A DNA stretch of 64,000 nucleotides from Lachnospiraceae bacterium. Its GTDB lineage: Bacteria > Bacillota > Clostridia > Lachnospirales > Lachnospiraceae. The stretch lies in assembly GCA_015057405.1 (NCBI GenBank), contig SVEK01000004.1:1-64000 (forward strand), in the 5' to 3' direction. The notes below the pieces were generated by a model, which did no database searches, had not been told where the DNA came from, and saw only the letters and a program-made list of their open reading frames with translations. Below, piece after piece: positions 1 through 9,113 of this stretch. The position numbers were made by a program, and so were the translations under genes. Numbering within the stretch: position 1 is the stretch's first letter; every line of letters starts with the position of its first letter.

Positions 1-633
1 ATCAAGATACATATTTTCATCATAACCCTCGTTATGAGCTGTAACAATCGCATGAAGACTCATAGCATAATTAAGACCTGCTTTAATATGTCCTGTTCCG
101 TTAGGAGCTGCACGGTCAAAATCACTCACTTTAATTGTAATAGGTTTAGCTCCTCCCTTAAAATACGGACCAACCGGTGTAGAGAATACTCTAAACTGAT
201 AATCCTCCGCAGGTTTAACACCAATTACCGGAGAAATACCAAACATATATGGTCTGATATATAAAGTTGCGCCGGAACCATACGGCGGAACATAACTTGC
301 ATTAGCAACCACAACCTTATCAATAGCATCAACAAATCTATCTTCAGGGAACGTAGGCATCTCAAGTCTTTTTGCTGAATCATTAAGTCTTGAAGCATTC
401 AAATCAGGACGGAATGTAACAATACGTCCATCCTCAGTCGTGTAAGCCTTAAGACCTTCAAATATAGTCTGGGCATACTGAAGAACTCCTGCGCATTCGC
501 TCATAACAATCATGTCATCAGCTGTCATACGTCCCGCATCCCATTCTCCGTTCTTGTAATCAGATACATATCTCATATCCGTCTTCTGATATCCAAATCC
601 AATATTAGACCAATCCATGTCCTTCTTTTCCAT
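1..633 (-). CDS. ilvE: Branched-chain amino acid aminotransferase, N-terminal 211 codons (runs off left edge)
   Basis: The frame is open from an ATG at 633 to the window edge, so the C-terminal part of the protein is missing. It is absent from the ORF track because it has no stop here. The translation shows class IV aminotransferase features of the branched-chain type: FGYQKTDMRYV near the start, QTIFEGLKAY, RPYMFGISPVIGV and the N-terminal part of the PLP fold. The enzyme moves the amino group between valine, leucine or isoleucine and 2-oxoglutarate, in the cytoplasm. GGAGGTA lies eight bases before the ATG, and a good sigma-A-type promoter lies upstream. It follows nadK on the same strand but has its own promoter. 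Family identity is firm; the symbol ilvE is by convention. Confidence 0.9.
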   Translation of the reverse strand, partial: MEKKDMDWSNIGFGYQKTDMRYVSDYKNGEWDAGRMTADDMIVMSECAGVLQYAQTIFEGLKAYTTEDGRIVTFRPDLNASRLNDSAKRLEMPTFPEDRFVDAIDKVVVANASYVPPYGSGATLYIRPYMFGISPVIGVKPAEDYQFRVFSTPVGPYFKGGAKPITIKVSDFDRAAPNGTGHIKAGLNYAMSLHAIVTAHNEGYDENMYLD

Positions 634-687
634 AATTAATTACCTCCATCCTGCCGGCACTTTGTCAGCTAGTTTATCATCTTATTA

Positions 688-716
688 ATGATACACCCAC
701 AACATTTTTACGTCAA
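688..716 (-). promoter_or_regulatory. Sigma-A-type promoter of the aminotransferase gene
   Basis: On the minus strand TTGACG is followed by a 17-base spacer and TATCAT. The predicted start of transcription is about 45 bases before the ilvE start codon. The -35 box sits in an imperfect inverted repeat (CGTCAATAT / ATATTGGCG) that could also end nadK transcription, though it has no T-run. Confidence 0.65.
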
Positions 717-757
717 TATTTATATTGGCGCAATATGATATGTATAGGGTTATCATT

Positions 758-1612
758 TCAATTCAACTTCGTTCTCATTCTCTGATAAAAATTAGTTTTC
801 TCCATCATTATAATATCTGTTGAAATTGTGTCCTTAGCTATATATACCGTATCACCGCTAATTATCTTTGAAACGACTCTTCCGTCTGCTATTACAAGGG
901 CTGAATCGTTGTCAAAATTCTTACCTTCCATGAGTCGTATATTAATTCTGTTTTCACCTCCTATAACAAAACTTCTGTCATTAAGTGAATGAGGACACAC
1001 AGGTGTAACCGAAATCGCTTCCATACGCGGAGCAATAACAGGACCGCCCGCAGACAGATTATATCCTGTTGAACCGGTCGGGGTAGATATAATAATGCCG
1101 TCTGCCATAAATGTATCCAACAAAACATCATTTATATATACTTCAAAACGAATAAGTTTTCCAAGCTCTCGTTTAGAAATAACAATATCATTAAGAGCCC
1201 TTGTGGAATATTTTGCGCCTTTAGATTCTCCATATCCTTTAAGCATCATGCGCTTTTCTACACGATATGAGCCATTTATCAGATTATCTATATCAGACCA
1301 CATGGTATCTGTATCTGATTCTGTAAGGAATCCAACACCACCAAGGTTTATCCCGTACAACGGAATATTATACTCAGCAAGATCTGTAGCCGCGTTAATC
1401 ATTGTGCCATCACCACCAAGAACGATAACACATTCAATGCCGTTTGGAACATTAGCCGGACTTGTGTAACAGGCTTCACTTTCTACAACTTCATTTTTAT
1501 CAGGTAAAATATAGCATTGACAATCTTTATTATTAAGATATTCCTGAATTTTCATCGCAAGAGACTGGGCATTACATTTGCCCCTATTAGCTATGATACC
1601 AAATTGTCGCAT
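758..1612 (-). CDS. nadK: NAD kinase
   Basis: Phosphorylates NAD to NADP in the cytoplasm. The diagnostic GGDGT motif is in VVLGGDGTMINAA, followed by NLGGVGFL and the NAD-binding TPTGSTGYNLSAGGPV segment. Length (about 284 aa) is normal for the family. The ORF track starts at 1627, but the first ATG there overlaps the GGAGG ribosome binding site; the ATG at 1612 (MRQFGII) is eight bases after it and is preferred. It is the last gene of the Asp23-nusB-xse-ispA-dxs-tlyA run. In related clostridia argR and recN usually follow; here ilvE does. Confidence 0.93.
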   Translation of the reverse strand: MRQFGIIANRGKCNAQSLAMKIQEYLNNKDCQCYILPDKNEVVESEACYTSPANVPNGIECVIVLGGDGTMINAATDLAEYNIPLYGINLGGVGFLTESDTDTMWSDIDNLINGSYRVEKRMMLKGYGESKGAKYSTRALNDIVISKRELGKLIRFEVYINDVLLDTFMADGIIISTPTGSTGYNLSAGGPVIAPRMEAISVTPVCPHSLNDRSFVIGGENRINIRLMEGKNFDNDSALVIADGRVVSKIISGDTVYIAKDTISTDIIMMEKTNFYQRMRTKLN

Positions 1613-1650
1613 ATCTTTTTCCTCCATTATTAGCGGGGTTAATTAACATA

Positions 1651-2487
1651 TCAGACTGTAGCTCCAAGTGCAGTCTCAACCAGTTCCCCTACACCTTCCA
1701 AATAAGCATTCCATATTTCTTCATCAGCTTCCCGGTTTATGTTACTGTCGGCTGCAGATTTTTTCTTCATGTACAACAAATATTCAGTATTTCCCTCAGG
1801 TCCCTTTATTGGAGAATAATCCAGACCAAGAATATCATATGGCATTTCATGCATGTAATTAAGAATGTCCTCAATAACTTCAACATGCACTTTAGGTTCT
1901 CTTACAACACCTTTTTTGCCAACTTTTTCCCTGCCGGCTTCAAATTGAGGTTTAATAAGACACACAATATGCGCATCATCTTTCATAAGATTAAAAACTG
2001 CCGTCATAACCTTTTTCAAAGAAATAAAAGCAACATCGATAGAAACAAAATCAACCTTTTGAGGCAGGTCATCTTCTGTTACATATCTTATATTAGTTTT
2101 TTCCATACTTACAACGCGTGGGTCCTGCCTTAATTTCCACGCAAGCTGGTTAGTTCCCACATCTATGGCATACACAAGTTTTGCACCGTTTTGAAGCATA
2201 CAATCAGTAAAGCCGCCTGTTGACGAGCCTACGTCCATACAGACCGCACCTTCAACCGGTGGCTTCCATACTTTTATTGCTTTTTCAAGTTTAAGTCCGC
2301 CACGACTGACATACGGAAGCTTACTGCCTTTAACAGTTATCTCCACGTTATCGGCAAACATAGTTCCTGCCTTATCTTCTCTTTGTTCTTTAACGTAGAC
2401 GTTTCCGGACATAATAAGTGCTTTTGCCTTTTCTCTCGATTCAGCAAGCCCTCTCTTTACAAGAAGTACATCAAGACGCTCTTTCAC
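1651..2487 (-). CDS. tlyA: TlyA family 2'-O-methyltransferase (hemolysin A-like)
   Basis: An N-terminal S4 RNA-binding domain (residues about 1-60, MKERLDVLLVKRGLAESREKAK) is followed by an FtsJ-type Rossmann methyltransferase with the SAM-binding DVGSSTGGFTDCML motif and a C-terminal KPQFEAGREKVGKKGVV segment. Family members methylate ribosomal RNA; the name hemolysin is historical. The start codon is GTG at 2487 and overlaps the dxs stop by one base (TAGTG), so the two are translationally linked. A GGAGAG site inside dxs serves as ribosome binding site. Confidence 0.92.
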   Translation of the reverse strand: MKERLDVLLVKRGLAESREKAKALIMSGNVYVKEQREDKAGTMFADNVEITVKGSKLPYVSRGGLKLEKAIKVWKPPVEGAVCMDVGSSTGGFTDCMLQNGAKLVYAIDVGTNQLAWKLRQDPRVVSMEKTNIRYVTEDDLPQKVDFVSIDVAFISLKKVMTAVFNLMKDDAHIVCLIKPQFEAGREKVGKKGVVREPKVHVEVIEDILNYMHEMPYDILGLDYSPIKGPEGNTEYLLYMKKKSAADSNINREADEEIWNAYLEGVGELVETALGATV

Positions 2488-4361
2488 TACAATGCTCTCC
2501 TTATCTTATCTATAATCGAATCAGTGTTAATTGCATATTTATCTTTAAGTTGATTAACATTACCATGTTCAATAAACATATCCGGAAGAGAAACCGGAAT
2601 ACAGGTTTTTTTCTCATTTCCTGTCCATTGTATATATGCGGCAATACGTTCCGAAACTCCGCCCGTCACACTGTTTTCCTCCATTGTAACAATTATGTCA
2701 TGGTCATCTATTGAAGAATCTATAATATCCTTGTCAAATGGTTTTGCAAATCTCATATTAACAAGGGTTGAAGTTATTCCTTCTTCAAGAAGTCTGTTGT
2801 ACACTTCTTCTCCCGTCTCTGTCATACTTCCCAATGCAAGGATAAGCACACGACTTCCCTTGTGAATTATCTCTGATTTACCGTATTCAATATCAGCATT
2901 ATAATCTGCAAGGCCTTCATACGCCCTGCCTCTCGGATATCTTATGGCTACCGGTCCGTCATATTCATTGACGGCAAAATCTAACATACTATCAAGCTCA
3001 AATTTATTCTTAGGACACATAACTGTCAGTTCAGGAATACTGCTAAGATAAGACAAATCATATATTCCCTGATGAGTTCTGCCGTCTGAACCTACAAGCC
3101 CGCCTCTGTCTACAGCAAAAACAACATGTTGCCTGCTTACACATACATCATGAAGTATCTGGTCGTAAGCCCTTTGCAAAAATGTAGAGTAAATTGCCAC
3201 AACCGGAATCATACCGCCTGCCGACAATGCCCCGGCAAATGTAACTGCATGTTCTTCTGCAATCCCCACATCAAAAAACCTTGCAGGATACAATCTGGCA
3301 AAATCATTCAAACCGGTACCTAAAGGCATAGCAGCACACACAGCTGCGATTCTATCATTTTTTTCAGCAAGCCTGCATAAAGACTCTCCAAATACCGAAG
3401 TATAACTGCAAACTCCAGGTTCATTTTTTTTCTTAAGTTCGCCCGTTCGTTTATTAAACGGGTCAACTCCATGGAAAAATGAAGGATTATCCTCAGCGAG
3501 TCTATACCCTTTTCCCTTAACTGTCTTAACATGCACAAGAACAGGTTCATTAAGTTTCATTGCATCGTTAAATGCAGACACCATCTCCGTAACGTTGTGT
3601 CCGTCCACAGGGCCAATATATGTAATACCCATCTCTTCGAAAAACATTCCCGGAATTACAAGCTGTTTAAGCGAGCTTTTTGAACGTTTCACTTTATCAA
3701 CTACATTTTCTCCAATCAAAGGCATTTTTTTCAAAACATCTTCCACGCTATTTTTGAAATTCTGGTACTGGCTGGCTGTTCTTAGTTTTGTAAGATATTT
3801 TGACATTCCGCCTACATTTTTTGAAATGGACATCTCATTATCATTCAATACAATAACCATGTTAGACTTAAGAGCCGCCGCATTATTTAATGCTTCAAAT
3901 GCCATTCCGCCCGACATCGCACCGTCACCGATAACTGCGCAAACTTTGTTGTTTTCTCCTGTCAATTGTCTGGCAAAAGCATATCCTAATGCCACAGAAA
4001 TGGAAGTAGACGCATGACCGGTATCAAAAGCATCATTTTCATTTTCTGACATCATAGGGAATCCGCTTAATCCTTCATATTGGCGAAGTGTGGAAAAATC
4101 ATTCAGCCTTCCGGTTAATATCTTATGCACATATGACTGATGTCCCACATCCCATATAAGCTTGTCCTCCGGAAAATTCATACAAAGGTGGAGTGCCATT
4201 GTAAGCTCCACTACACCGAGATTAGAAGCCAGATGTCCACCTGTTTTACTTACAGTATTAATAAGACATGCTCTTATCTCCCTTGCAAGTTCTCTGTATT
4301 CATGTGCCGGTATTTTTTTTATGTCATTAGCCTTTTTTATACTCTCTAATACTCTGTACAT
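2487..4361 (-). CDS. dxs: 1-deoxy-D-xylulose-5-phosphate synthase
   Basis: Condenses pyruvate and glyceraldehyde-3-phosphate to DXP using thiamine diphosphate, the first step of the MEP isoprenoid pathway. At 624 aa it is full length. Visible features are the ThDP-binding GDGAMSGGMAFEALNNAA motif, HVKTVKGKGY, and the transketolase pyrimidine-domain stretch GLVGSDGRTHQGIYD. The ATG at 4361 has AAGGA upstream. It sits directly downstream of ispA, so two isoprenoid steps share an operon. The 121-base gap to ispA contains no clear promoter. Confidence 0.96.
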   Translation of the reverse strand: MYRVLESIKKANDIKKIPAHEYRELAREIRACLINTVSKTGGHLASNLGVVELTMALHLCMNFPEDKLIWDVGHQSYVHKILTGRLNDFSTLRQYEGLSGFPMMSENENDAFDTGHASTSISVALGYAFARQLTGENNKVCAVIGDGAMSGGMAFEALNNAAALKSNMVIVLNDNEMSISKNVGGMSKYLTKLRTASQYQNFKNSVEDVLKKMPLIGENVVDKVKRSKSSLKQLVIPGMFFEEMGITYIGPVDGHNVTEMVSAFNDAMKLNEPVLVHVKTVKGKGYRLAEDNPSFFHGVDPFNKRTGELKKKNEPGVCSYTSVFGESLCRLAEKNDRIAAVCAAMPLGTGLNDFARLYPARFFDVGIAEEHAVTFAGALSAGGMIPVVAIYSTFLQRAYDQILHDVCVSRQHVVFAVDRGGLVGSDGRTHQGIYDLSYLSSIPELTVMCPKNKFELDSMLDFAVNEYDGPVAIRYPRGRAYEGLADYNADIEYGKSEIIHKGSRVLILALGSMTETGEEVYNRLLEEGITSTLVNMRFAKPFDKDIIDSSIDDHDIIVTMEENSVTGGVSERIAAYIQWTGNEKKTCIPVSLPDMFIEHGNVNQLKDKYAINTDSIIDKIRRAL

Positions 4362-4482
4362 ACTACGTCCTTCCGCAACTTTTGACTTTTTATTACAGCA
4401 AATCTATATTATGTTGCTCAATCATATACTTTTCTATTCAAATCTTGCATGCAAAACAACAGAAACAACATCATAAGTATAA

Positions 4483-5388
4483 TTACTTTATTCTGTCAGT
4501 CAGGCTCACAAGTAAATCTCTAAGAAAATCAGGTCCTTTGATTAAGTCTAATTCTTCTAACAGTGCTACTGCTTCGTTGGTATATGACTTAACTGCCTTA
4601 GTAGCATTGTCCAAACCGTTAAATGAAACATATGTGGACTTTTCATTTTTTTCATCACTTCCTACAGGCTTACCAAGCACCTCAGTTGTACTTGTAACGT
4701 CGAGAATATCATCCTGAATCTGAAAAGCAACTCCGATGTACTGAGCAATCTGCTTTAACGTACTTACGTCAGATTCTGAAGCCCCTGCAAGAACTCCGCC
4801 AATCATAAATGATGCCTCAAGAAGTGCACCTGTCTTCAATCTATATATAAAATCAAGCATATCTGCATCAGGTACCTTACCGTTCATCTTAACATCAACG
4901 ACCTGTCCGCCGACCATCCCATGAATGCCTGCTTTTTCTGTCAATATTTTCATAGCTTTTGCAGCTTTAATTATATCAACTTCTTCTTCAAAGCTTTTTG
5001 TTGCCGTTTCATATGCATAATTAAGCAGTGCATCCCCGGTAAGTATACCCATGTCTTCACCATATACTACATGCGTAGTCTTTCTTCCGCGTCTGTACTC
5101 ATCATTATCCATTGCAGGCAAATCATCATGCACAAGAGAATAGGTATGAATCATCTCAATCGCCGCCATAAATGGTTCTATAAGATTATTATTACTTCCA
5201 CCGTACAATCTATATACTTCTTCCATAATCATCGGACGAAGTCTTTTTCCGCCTGCCATTAAAGAATATTCCATAGCCTCAAAGATTATCTGCTGATAAC
5301 CTTCTGTCTTAGGCAAATATTTTTTTAGCACGTCCTCAATTACTGAGACTCTTTTCGTAATATTATCCGTTAAATCACTCTTCAACAT
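4483..5388 (-). CDS. ispA: Polyprenyl (farnesyl) diphosphate synthase
   Basis: Elongates allylic diphosphates with isopentenyl diphosphate, making the C15 precursor for undecaprenyl and quinone-type lipids. Both aspartate-rich motifs are present: DDLPAMDNDEYRRG (first) and FQIQDDILD (second), with the GGKRLRP substrate-binding segment near residue 50. The length of 301 aa is usual. The start overlaps xseB by 14 bases, indicating coupling with the exonuclease genes. Product chain length cannot be proven by eye; short-chain (FPP) is typical for this locus. Confidence 0.93.
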   Translation of the reverse strand: MLKSDLTDNITKRVSVIEDVLKKYLPKTEGYQQIIFEAMEYSLMAGGKRLRPMIMEEVYRLYGGSNNNLIEPFMAAIEMIHTYSLVHDDLPAMDNDEYRRGRKTTHVVYGEDMGILTGDALLNYAYETATKSFEEEVDIIKAAKAMKILTEKAGIHGMVGGQVVDVKMNGKVPDADMLDFIYRLKTGALLEASFMIGGVLAGASESDVSTLKQIAQYIGVAFQIQDDILDVTSTTEVLGKPVGSDEKNEKSTYVSFNGLDNATKAVKSYTNEAVALLEELDLIKGPDFLRDLLVSLTDRIK

Positions 5389-5569
5389 GTACGCCCTCTT
5401 TCAATACAATAAGCTTTTTCTCAACTTTATCAAGTTGCTCATTACAAACCTTAAGAAGTCGCATTCCCTTTTCATACATTACAAATGATTCTTCAAGAGA
5501 TACTTCATCACTTCCGAGGTCTGCTATAATCTTTTCCAGTTCTTTAAAGTTTTCTTCAATATCCGGCAT
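5375..5569 (-). CDS. xseB: Exodeoxyribonuclease VII small subunit
   Basis: A 64-aa helical protein with the family pattern FEENFKELEKIIADL, ..SLEESFVMYEKGMRLLK and CNEQLDKVEKK. It joins several copies to XseA in exonuclease VII, which degrades single-stranded DNA to short oligonucleotides. It starts three bases after the xseA stop and overlaps ispA, as is standard for this operon in Firmicutes. Confidence 0.93.
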   Translation of the reverse strand: MPDIEENFKELEKIIADLGSDEVSLEESFVMYEKGMRLLKVCNEQLDKVEKKLIVLKEGVHVEE

Positions 5570-5572
5570 ATT

Positions 5573-6778
5573 TTATTCCTCACTATATACTTCATTACAT
5601 TTTGCAACAATTTTACCATCTTTAACCGTAATCTCCAGCAAATCATCGTCGGAAATTTGTTTAACACTCGTTAATATTTCACCATCTTTAATACGTGCAT
5701 ATACGTATCCTCCGGACAATCTCTGTAAAGGCGAAAGCAGCTTCATTTTCTCAATGCATATGTGTTCCCTGTTTCTATACACAGCAATTTTATCTTCAAT
5801 AATTCTGTTAAAGCTCATTTCAATGTCCATAAGATATTGTCGCTTCTGTCTGATAAGTTCTTCCGGAGTATTATGACTCAGTTTAGTACTAAGTAATTCA
5901 TATCTGTATCTGAGTCCCGTCACTTTCTTAGTCAATACATTCAAAAGTTCACCGGCACTGTCTTTCATCCTTTTATATATTTCATTAATGTCTCTGACCG
6001 CAAGTTCTGCTGCCGCTGATGGCGTAGGCGCCCTAAGATCTGCAACGTAGTCAGATAATGATGTATCCGTTTCATGGCCAACAGCTGAAATAACCGCAGT
6101 TCGACATTCAAAAATAGCTCTGACAACAACTTCTTCATTGAAGGCGAATAAATCTTCAAATGAACCTCCGCCTCTTCCAACAATAATAACATCCATGTTA
6201 AGTTTGTCCATATATCGAATACCTTCAGCCACCTTAACGGCAGCTTCCGGTCCCTGTACCGGTACGGGATAAAGATACAACTGTACATACGGATTACGTC
6301 GGTGACTTATATTAATTATATCTTGTATCGCAGCTCCTGTTTCAGCAGTAACAATGCCCACATTTTTACAATAATACGGAATCTGTTTTTTATAAACACC
6401 ATCAAAGAGCCCTTCATCTGAAAGAGCCTGTTTTAATAATGCAAGCCTCTCATAAAGGGCACCTAAACCTTCTTTTGATATTCTATTAACATATATCTGA
6501 TACTTGCCATCACGTTCATATACACTGACTGAGCCTGTTACAATTACACTCATTCCGTCCTGCATCACAAAATCCAGGCCGAGTCTTCTGCTGCCTGCAA
6601 ACATCACGCAGGCAATTCTGCCGGCAGAATCTTTCAATGTAAAATAAATATGTCCTGTGGAATGGTATTTACAATTGGACACTTCACCCCGTATCGATAT
6701 ATTTTTCAGAACAGAATTCCCGTCAAATAACCCCTTAACATATCTGTTAAGCTGGGCTACAGTATAAACCTGCTCCAT
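5573..6778 (-). CDS. xseA: Exodeoxyribonuclease VII large subunit
   Basis: The catalytic subunit of exonuclease VII. An N-terminal OB-fold (residues about 1-100, with VSNCKYHSTGHIYFTLKD) precedes the nuclease domain with IVTAETGAAIQDI, GRGGGSFEDLFAFNEE, SAVGHETDTSLSDYVADLRAPTPSAAAE, then a long helical region. ATG at 6778 overlaps the nusB stop (TAATG); the ORF track start at 6784 is an upstream TTG and is less likely. Length of 401 aa is typical. Confidence 0.95.
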   Translation of the reverse strand: MEQVYTVAQLNRYVKGLFDGNSVLKNISIRGEVSNCKYHSTGHIYFTLKDSAGRIACVMFAGSRRLGLDFVMQDGMSVIVTGSVSVYERDGKYQIYVNRISKEGLGALYERLALLKQALSDEGLFDGVYKKQIPYYCKNVGIVTAETGAAIQDIINISHRRNPYVQLYLYPVPVQGPEAAVKVAEGIRYMDKLNMDVIIVGRGGGSFEDLFAFNEEVVVRAIFECRTAVISAVGHETDTSLSDYVADLRAPTPSAAAELAVRDINEIYKRMKDSAGELLNVLTKKVTGLRYRYELLSTKLSHNTPEELIRQKRQYLMDIEMSFNRIIEDKIAVYRNREHICIEKMKLLSPLQRLSGGYVYARIKDGEILTSVKQISDDDLLEITVKDGKIVAKCNEVYSEE

Positions 6779-7197
6779 TAGCAATCGCCACCAATTTCAT
6801 CAACAATACCGGCTAATATTCCATTAACAAATGCGGATGAGTTATCTGTTCCGTACTCTTTCGCAAACTCAACAGCTTCATTAATTGCCACCTTAACAGG
6901 TACATTATCATCATATTTTATCTCGTAAATTGCAATTCTTAAAATGTTCAAATCAGCATTACCGATTCTGTTAAGTTTCCAGCCCTTGGCAAATCGTTCA
7001 ATATAATCGTCTAATTCTGCCTTATTATCAATAATAGCCTTTATCTTAGCCTTAATCTCCTCATGTTCCTTATCTGTAGGCTCATCATCCTCAGTGCTCC
7101 AGTACATATCATACTGTTCGTCAATCTCCTGCACAGAGTGAAACTCTGTACCAAAAAGTATTTTAAATATATGTTCTCTTACTCTATGCCTTGTCAT
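6778..7197 (-). CDS. nusB: Transcription antitermination factor NusB
   Basis: A 139-aa all-helical protein that binds boxA RNA with NusE during rRNA transcription. Family features include the N-terminal RHRVREHIFKILFG, the NRIGNADLNILRIAIYEI segment and the C-terminal VPVKVAINEAVEFAKEYGTDNSSAFVNGILAGI. It is the second gene of the operon that begins with the Asp23-type gene and shares its stop codon with the xseA start. Confidence 0.95.
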   Translation of the reverse strand: MTRHRVREHIFKILFGTEFHSVQEIDEQYDMYWSTEDDEPTDKEHEEIKAKIKAIIDNKAELDDYIERFAKGWKLNRIGNADLNILRIAIYEIKYDDNVPVKVAINEAVEFAKEYGTDNSSAFVNGILAGIVDEIGGDC

Positions 7198-7221
7198 ATA
7201 CTAACCTCACCTGTCAGAATA

Positions 7222-7605
7222 TTAATTCTCTGTTGTAACACCGGCCACACACACATTAACTTCCTTACAACATAAACCTGTCATACTCTCAACAGACTGC
7301 TTTACTCTGTCCTGTACCGCTTTACATGTTGTAAGTACATTATGCCCTACTGCCATACTTATATTAATATCAATAATTACATCGTTATTATTGATGTCAG
7401 CTTTGATTCCTTTTCCGTGATTCTTAACTCCGAGTTTATCAGCTATCTCATTTGCCATAGAACCAACCATCTGGCTTACTCCCTCGACTTCAAGAGCCGC
7501 AAGGCCGGCGATACTTGCAACAACTTCTTCTGATATCTGAACTTCACCCAAATTATTCTTATCACTCTCCAGAGTTTTGTAATTCTGCTCTGTATTCTTA
7601 TCCAT
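7222..7605 (-). CDS. Asp23/Gls24 family envelope stress protein (YqhY-like)
   Basis: A 127-aa protein with the Asp23 domain: VQISEEVVASIAGLAALEVEGVSQMVG, GIKADINNNDVIIDINISMAVG and the C-terminal VKQSVESMTGLCCKEVNVCVAGV. YqhY-type members are conserved upstream of nusB in Firmicutes and are linked to lipid/envelope homeostasis in Bacillus. It is the first gene of the operon, with AGGAGG before the ATG and a strong promoter 35 bases further upstream. Confidence 0.9.
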   Translation of the reverse strand: MDKNTEQNYKTLESDKNNLGEVQISEEVVASIAGLAALEVEGVSQMVGSMANEIADKLGVKNHGKGIKADINNNDVIIDINISMAVGHNVLTTCKAVQDRVKQSVESMTGLCCKEVNVCVAGVTTEN

Positions 7606-7646
7606 ATCAAAACCTCCTATACGTACTTAATATATTTATTTCAGTA

Positions 7647-7674
7647 ATTATATCAAATTTACTATATTTTGCAA
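7647..7674 (-). promoter_or_regulatory. Sigma-A-type promoter of the Asp23-nusB-xse-ispA-dxs-tlyA-nadK operon
   Basis: Minus strand TTGCAA, 16-base spacer, perfect TATAAT. It lies in the gap after spoIIIAH, so the housekeeping operon can be expressed independently of the sporulation genes upstream. Confidence 0.7.
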
Positions 7675-7702
7675 ATACCTAAATTCACTACGTCCAAAAC
7701 CA

Positions 7703-8479
7703 CTACTGTACACCCACCGGTGTGATTACAATGTTTTCTGCCTTTTTTCCGGTCTTACGTTTAACGATATCTTCTATCTGGGCAATATCTTTTTCCTGTA
7801 AATTCGCAGCACCGACTATTACATCCACACTTTCATCTACTATACTGACAATACTTTCTCCGTATCCCTTTGCTTCAAGCATATTCTGTGCTGCCGTTTC
7901 TTTTTCCTGGTCAGAAGTTATAGCAATTACTTCGTTAACAGCTTTTTCTTTCTGTTCTTCTGTTGTAGTAGTACTGTTAACAAGCTCCATCAATATTTCT
8001 TTATTCTTGGATCGTGTCTGCTCTCTCGACAGTTTTGCCTGCGAAAAATACTCAGCATTAATCGTTGATGAAACTAATACTGCTTCGCCTACATTTTCTG
8101 CATCAGCAGTAAGTTCATCTGTTTGCACCGTATCTAAAGATGCTCCATCTGCTTCTTCTGAAGTTACAGCCGCTGCATCATCTGTTGTTTCTGCTGTCAT
8201 GTCTTTGGTTGTTTCTGCAATCATATCATCAGTTAAGTCCGCTGTAATATCATCAGTTATTATTTCTCCCGTATCAGACAATTGATACCCCTCTTCAGAT
8301 ATATCATATGTTACATCTGCCTGTTCTTCATTTACCGGCTGTCCGTCAACAGTTTCCATACCGGCAAGATTTTCTGCATTATGCGCTTCATCCTTCGTTA
8401 CTGACAAATACCCGGCAACTGCAATCATAATTGCAAGTGCGGTTATTATCACCTGATTTTTACCAAAAACTTTCTTCAC
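7703..8479 (-). CDS. spoIIIAH: Stage III sporulation protein AH
   Basis: One membrane helix near the N-terminus (VIITALAIMIAVAGYLSV), a long low-complexity acidic/threonine linker, then the conserved YscJ/FliF-like domain (LSREQTRSKNKEILMELVNS... to AENIVITPVGVQ). In Bacillus SpoIIIAH on the mother-cell side binds forespore SpoIIQ across the septal space. The linker holds imperfect repeats (DDMIAETT / KDMTAETTDD). The start is GTG after GGGGAGG. At 258 aa it is longer than the Bacillus protein because of the linker. Confidence 0.93.
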   Translation of the reverse strand: MKKVFGKNQVIITALAIMIAVAGYLSVTKDEAHNAENLAGMETVDGQPVNEEQADVTYDISEEGYQLSDTGEIITDDITADLTDDMIAETTKDMTAETTDDAAAVTSEEADGASLDTVQTDELTADAENVGEAVLVSSTINAEYFSQAKLSREQTRSKNKEILMELVNSTTTTEEQKEKAVNEVIAITSDQEKETAAQNMLEAKGYGESIVSIVDESVDVIVGAANLQEKDIAQIEDIVKRKTGKKAENIVITPVGVQ

Positions 8480-8504
8480 AATTAATCCTCCCCTAAAACA
8501 ATTA

Positions 8505-9104
8505 CTATTCTATCAGTTTCATTACTTTAATCTTATGAGATTCTATCCCAAATAATACCTGAATTGCTTCCATTATTTCTTTTTTTATTTCAGCCTTATC
8601 TCCATTTTGCGAAACCACCACCACACCCTTTACAACAGGTTCTTTTTCCTTTACGACATAAGGAATACTGTCACCATCTTTATTAACAAAAATAGTTGAT
8701 TGATTGTTCCTGTAACTTTCCTTACTCTGAATCTCTCCGCCGCTGCCTGTCTGGGTCGATTTGTCTGTTTCATAAGGAGTATCTTTTAATACAATTTTTT
8801 CTGCCGTACCCTCAAGAGTTATTAAAACATCTACCTTACCGATTCCTCTTACCCGGGCCAACACTTTTTCAACCTTCTTTTCAAGATCATCCGTATATCC
8901 CATATTGTAATCATCTACAGTTTTTTCTCCGTCAATATGAATATCATTTGTGTTTTGAAATAACACTTCTTCATCCTTAGTCCTAAACTCATCCACAGAC
9001 AACAAAATCAATACAACACCTGCCAACACAAGTAAAAGCAGTTTTGGAATACCAAATGTTTTGATTAATTTAGACATACCATCTTTAACTGACACTACCA
9101 TCAC
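8505..9104 (-). CDS. spoIIIAG: Stage III sporulation protein AG
   Basis: A single transmembrane helix (LLLLVLAGVVLILLSV) followed by an extracytoplasmic ring-building domain with VEKVLARVRGIGKVDVLITLEGTAE and the C-terminal KEPVVKGVVVVSQNGDKAEIKKEIMEAIQVLFGIESHKIKVMKL, which is diagnostic. SpoIIIAG forms a large ring of the mother-cell-forespore channel in Bacillus. Start is ambiguous between GTG at 9104 and ATG at 9101, both after AGGAT. Confidence 0.93.
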   Translation of the reverse strand: MMVVSVKDGMSKLIKTFGIPKLLLLVLAGVVLILLSVDEFRTKDEEVLFQNTNDIHIDGEKTVDDYNMGYTDDLEKKVEKVLARVRGIGKVDVLITLEGTAEKIVLKDTPYETDKSTQTGSGGEIQSKESYRNNQSTIFVNKDGDSIPYVVKEKEPVVKGVVVVSQNGDKAEIKKEIMEAIQVLFGIESHKIKVMKLIE

Positions 9105-9113
9105 CTATCCTAT

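Noticed and set aside
7722-8285. 187-aa plus-strand ORF
   Set aside because: Antisense to spoIIIAH; its Ser/Val repeats mirror the Asp/Thr linker.
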